From the NCBI RefSeq assembly GCF_021390195.1, contig NZ_CP090003.1, positions 1,290,001-1,354,000 on the forward strand: a stretch of 64,000 nt of DNA, read 5' to 3'. Origin of the DNA: Flagellimonas sp. CMM7. GTDB taxonomy: Bacteria > Bacteroidota > Bacteroidia > Flavobacteriales > Flavobacteriaceae. A program made the position numbers and the translations under genes. The notes below the pieces were generated by a model. The model was not told the DNA's origin. It was given only the letters and a program-made list of their open reading frames with translations, and searched no databases. Every line of letters starts with the position of its first letter. Positions within the stretch are counted from its first letter, which is position 1. Below, in pieces: positions 61,816-64,000 of the stretch.

Positions 61816-62661
61816 CTAGGCACCGAAAAGTTTGAGTGAAAAGGAGGTTGCCCTTCGGTAGAGTTTGAACTTCAAAAAGACGATGAACCCTATGGTGCCC
61901 AGTTCCACCAAGGGAGCAAAGACCGTACTGCCATAATCCGTCCCAAATAGGTTGATCCAAAAATCCGTGGTCAGTTCTGTATAAAGGGCATTGATGAAGA
62001 TGTTCACCAAGAAAAAGGCGGGCACCAACATATACACGGCGGCATACAGCTTAAAAAAGGAATAGGCAAGATCCCTGAACTTCTCAAAGACCGCCAAACT
62101 GATGACCAAGGGAAAGAAGGCCCTCATGATGCCCAAAAGGAAGAACCGTTCCGCCAAAAAAAGCGGATAGATGAACAGGTCCAATAGCCACAGGAACACG
62201 CTGATGATAAAGGCCAAGATCCGCATTCCATAAAAGGGACTGACCAGGGCCTCGTACAAGAGGGCCAATCCTTTGCTCGCGGCATCCAGAAGACCAGCAT
62301 CCTCCTCAATTGAAATATCCTGCAACTGCAATGGTACAAGGTCTGGGGCAGTATTGCGATATTGGGTCTCTATGCCCACCAAAATGTTGTCGAAGACCTC
62401 CAAGATCTGATCCGAGAATATGACCAAGATGACCACGGCAAAGTTCTTGGCCAGTTCCGATGGGGTCAATCCCCAGGTATGACCATCCCGTTCGGCCACT
62501 CCCTCATTGTACTTTTTCATGATGTTGATCAAGAAAAAGAGAATGGCCAGGGCCTTCATTCCCACAATTGTGTACTGGGAAAAATCACTTCCGGTGATGG
62601 TATCGTACACCGCATCCACATATTCCAAACCGATGCTCAATGCAAAACCTACCATAATCAA
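61816..62661 (-). CDS. traJ: Conjugative transposon protein TraJ
   Basis: A polytopic inner-membrane protein of 281 aa with at least five hydrophobic segments (for example GMKALAILFFLINIMKKY and YAAVYMLVPAFFLVNIFI), corresponding to VirB6. Its start overlaps the stop of the preceding gene by 4 bases, as expected in a tra operon. Confidence 0.88.
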   Translation of the reverse strand: MIMVGFALSIGLEYVDAVYDTITGSDFSQYTIVGMKALAILFFLINIMKKYNEGVAERDGHTWGLTPSELAKNFAVVILVIFSDQILEVFDNILVGIETQYRNTAPDLVPLQLQDISIEEDAGLLDAASKGLALLYEALVSPFYGMRILAFIISVFLWLLDLFIYPLFLAERFFLLGIMRAFFPLVISLAVFEKFRDLAYSFFKLYAAVYMLVPAFFLVNIFINALYTELTTDFWINLFGTDYGSTVFAPLVELGTIGFIVFLKFKLYRRATSFSLKLFGA

Positions 62662-63239
62662 TAATTTGTTTTACGGTTATTGATTACAGCCTGCATTTCC
62701 CGAAAGGAAATGATGTCCCTGTACCTTTTGGTCCTACGCTCAATCTCGCCCACCATTTCCTTAGAGCGCATTTCCTTTTCCTTGAGCACGATGGCCCTTT
62801 CCGCATCGGTCATTTTCAAAAAGTCACTGGAAAGGATCTGTTCCACAAATTCCAGATCTTCCAATGAACTCTCGATAATGGCATTGAAGGATTCCGAAAT
62901 GCGTCCCACCTCTTCTGGACGGATGTGCGGTGAGTCTAGGATCTGCCTGAGGTCGTTGCGTACCATATCAAATAGGCGTTTGTTGTTGCGTGTGAGTTCT
63001 TGTACGGCCTTTAAGTGTTTGATGACATCGCTGACCTTTTCGATGCGCTCTTTTTGTTCCCGCAAAAATTCCACGGTCTTCAAGAGTTCTGCGGTCTGTT
63101 TGGCCGATTCAATGATCTGTTTGCCCAAGGTGATGAAATTAGTGTTATCATACACGGGCATCCCTTGGCAGGCAGCGCCTGAAGGTATTAAAACAGTGAA
63201 GGTCAGGGCAATGCCCAATGTTCTCATTCTACTTTTCAT
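62658..63239 (-). CDS. Conjugal transfer protein TraI-like (DUF4141, VirB5-like)
   Basis: A 193-aa exported protein (signal peptide about residues 1-24 ending SGAACQG). The remainder is almost completely helical with heptad-like Lys/Glu patterns (TAELLKTVEFLREQKERIEKV). This profile and its place between traG and traJ fit the TraI/VirB5-like family of Bacteroidetes elements. It overlaps both neighbours by 4 bases. Confidence 0.78.
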   Translation of the reverse strand: MKSRMRTLGIALTFTVLIPSGAACQGMPVYDNTNFITLGKQIIESAKQTAELLKTVEFLREQKERIEKVSDVIKHLKAVQELTRNNKRLFDMVRNDLRQILDSPHIRPEEVGRISESFNAIIESSLEDLEFVEQILSSDFLKMTDAERAIVLKEKEMRSKEMVGEIERRTKRYRDIISFREMQAVINNRKTNY

Positions 63240-64000
63240 GATGTTCTTGTTTTTTGATGAATAAACTTTTTGATGGCCGTTTCCATACAGCCTGTTTCTT
63301 TATAGAATTCCATAATGGCCTTGTTGTCGGGGCCATCTGTCAGGTATGCGGCATAGACCTCTGGCGGGACCTCCAGCCTGAAAATGTTGCTTTCCTTTCC
63401 GATCTTTATGAAGATTTCCGTGTACTTCTGCCTTGCGGAAAGATTGTTCTTGATGGAGCTGAGTTGGTTCAGGTCATGGGAGGAAAGATGGAGCCTTTCC
63501 TTTAGTGCACCATATCCCTTTTCGTTTCTAAGGCTGTATATGACCTGGGTGTTTTCCAAGATACTGGCCGATGTGGAATTTATGGGCAACTGGTTTATGG
63601 ACTGCAGGATGATGCCTATGGCCCCTTCCTGTTTACGTATGGCCTGATAATAAAATTCCACGCTCTCCAGTACATTGTCGAACTTGAGCTGTTTGGCGAA
63701 CTCATCGAAAAGGATGATGCCACGTTCGTCCCTGTTCTTCCAGATGGTACGCTGAACGGCCGTTTTTATGAGCTTGAGCATTACGGAGAGGATCTCCTTG
63801 TTGTCCTTGACCTCGTCCAGCTCGAAAACGATCAACCTCTTGTCCTCCAGACGATAGGACCGGTCCTTGCTCGAGGCAAAAAGAAAACTATAGATACCGC
63901 TCCCGACATATTCGGAAAGAATGTGCAGGAACCTTTTGATATTGAAATACCCGGGGTGGATCTGCAATCGGGAGAGCAGTTCCTTTCCGTATTTGCCAAC
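63236..64000 (-). CDS. traG: Conjugation ATPase TraG (VirB4-like), N-terminal part beyond window
   Basis: C-terminal 254 codons of the main motor ATPase of the conjugation machine; the frame is open to the right edge. The Walker B region is GIILFDEFAKQLKFDNVLES, followed by the Q/S-rich LQSINQLP segment and the ENTQVIYSLRNEKGYGAL region typical of VirB4/TraG. Walker A must lie to the right of base 64000. It heads the traG-I-J-K-M-N run. Confidence 0.9.
   Translation of the reverse strand, partial: VGKYGKELLSRLQIHPGYFNIKRFLHILSEYVGSGIYSFLFASSKDRSYRLEDKRLIVFELDEVKDNKEILSVMLKLIKTAVQRTIWKNRDERGIILFDEFAKQLKFDNVLESVEFYYQAIRKQEGAIGIILQSINQLPINSTSASILENTQVIYSLRNEKGYGALKERLHLSSHDLNQLSSIKNNLSARQKYTEIFIKIGKESNIFRLEVPPEVYAAYLTDGPDNKAIMEFYKETGCMETAIKKFIHQKTRTS

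Noticed and set aside
1..64000. CRISPR array, rRNA, intact insertion sequence or tyrosine integrase
   Set aside because: None was seen on either strand; the only site-specific recombinase is the small serine type at 38671.

Overview
The window reads as a chromosome segment of a Bacteroidota bacterium, most likely a marine Flavobacteriaceae. The reasons are a replicative DnaE with an N-terminal proofreading exonuclease, ribosomal protein S16 with a long Ala/Glu tail, TAnnTTTG-type -7 promoter boxes (for example ahead of rpsP), a DinB plus PHP-polymerase pair, and Bacteroidetes-type conjugative transposon genes (traG to traN, BfmA-like, MobB-like).

1-22.2 kb is conserved core. It holds the histidine utilisation operon hutH(partial)-hutI-hutU-hutG; a translesion pair (Y-family polymerase plus a DnaE-like polymerase); a leftward run rpsP-rimM-sulfatase-trmN6-glutaryl-CoA dehydrogenase-aminotransferase V; rightward dnaE and trxA; a DUF58 protein; and tRNA-Asp(GTC) at 22108..22184.

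22.2-38.5 kb is AT-rich and accessory, starting right after the tRNA. The first part (22.4-28.5 kb) has VOC proteins, a flavin reductase, a cysteine-synthase-like enzyme overlapping a LysE exporter, a GNAT enzyme, a CPBP protein and a MocR-type regulator. Shared half-sites suggest that the regulator controls itself and the GNAT/LysE/CysK run. The second part (28.5-38.5 kb) is a string of mostly leftward, mostly unknown or secreted genes whose ends are marked by an 18-bp motif that recurs at gene junctions (minus-strand consensus AAAGTTYAAATAAACGAT). It looks like a cassette array. A subtilisin-like protease lies at its right end.

38.6-64 kb is mobile-element cargo and machinery. It contains a serine recombinase with res-like repeats, an SH3-MBL hydrolase, and a three-gene methionine/SAM block (PLP C-S lyase, metG, metK). 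A TPR histidine kinase with a LytTR regulator sits directly upstream of that block. Paired ATTTGGGG repeats with LytTR-like spacing lie at the same distance from a -7-like box ahead of both metK and the PLP gene. A NACHT STAND ATPase gene is separated from its probable pentapeptide-repeat C-terminus by a one-base frame change. The conjugation region follows: coupling protein, relaxase and BfmA-like protein, a hairpin-rich oriT candidate, RadC, SSB, then TraN-M-K-J-I-G, with TraG running off the right edge.

The most interesting signals are the predicted LytTR-controlled methionine/SAM regulon on a mobile element, the cassette-junction motif, and the frame-split NACHT-pentapeptide gene.
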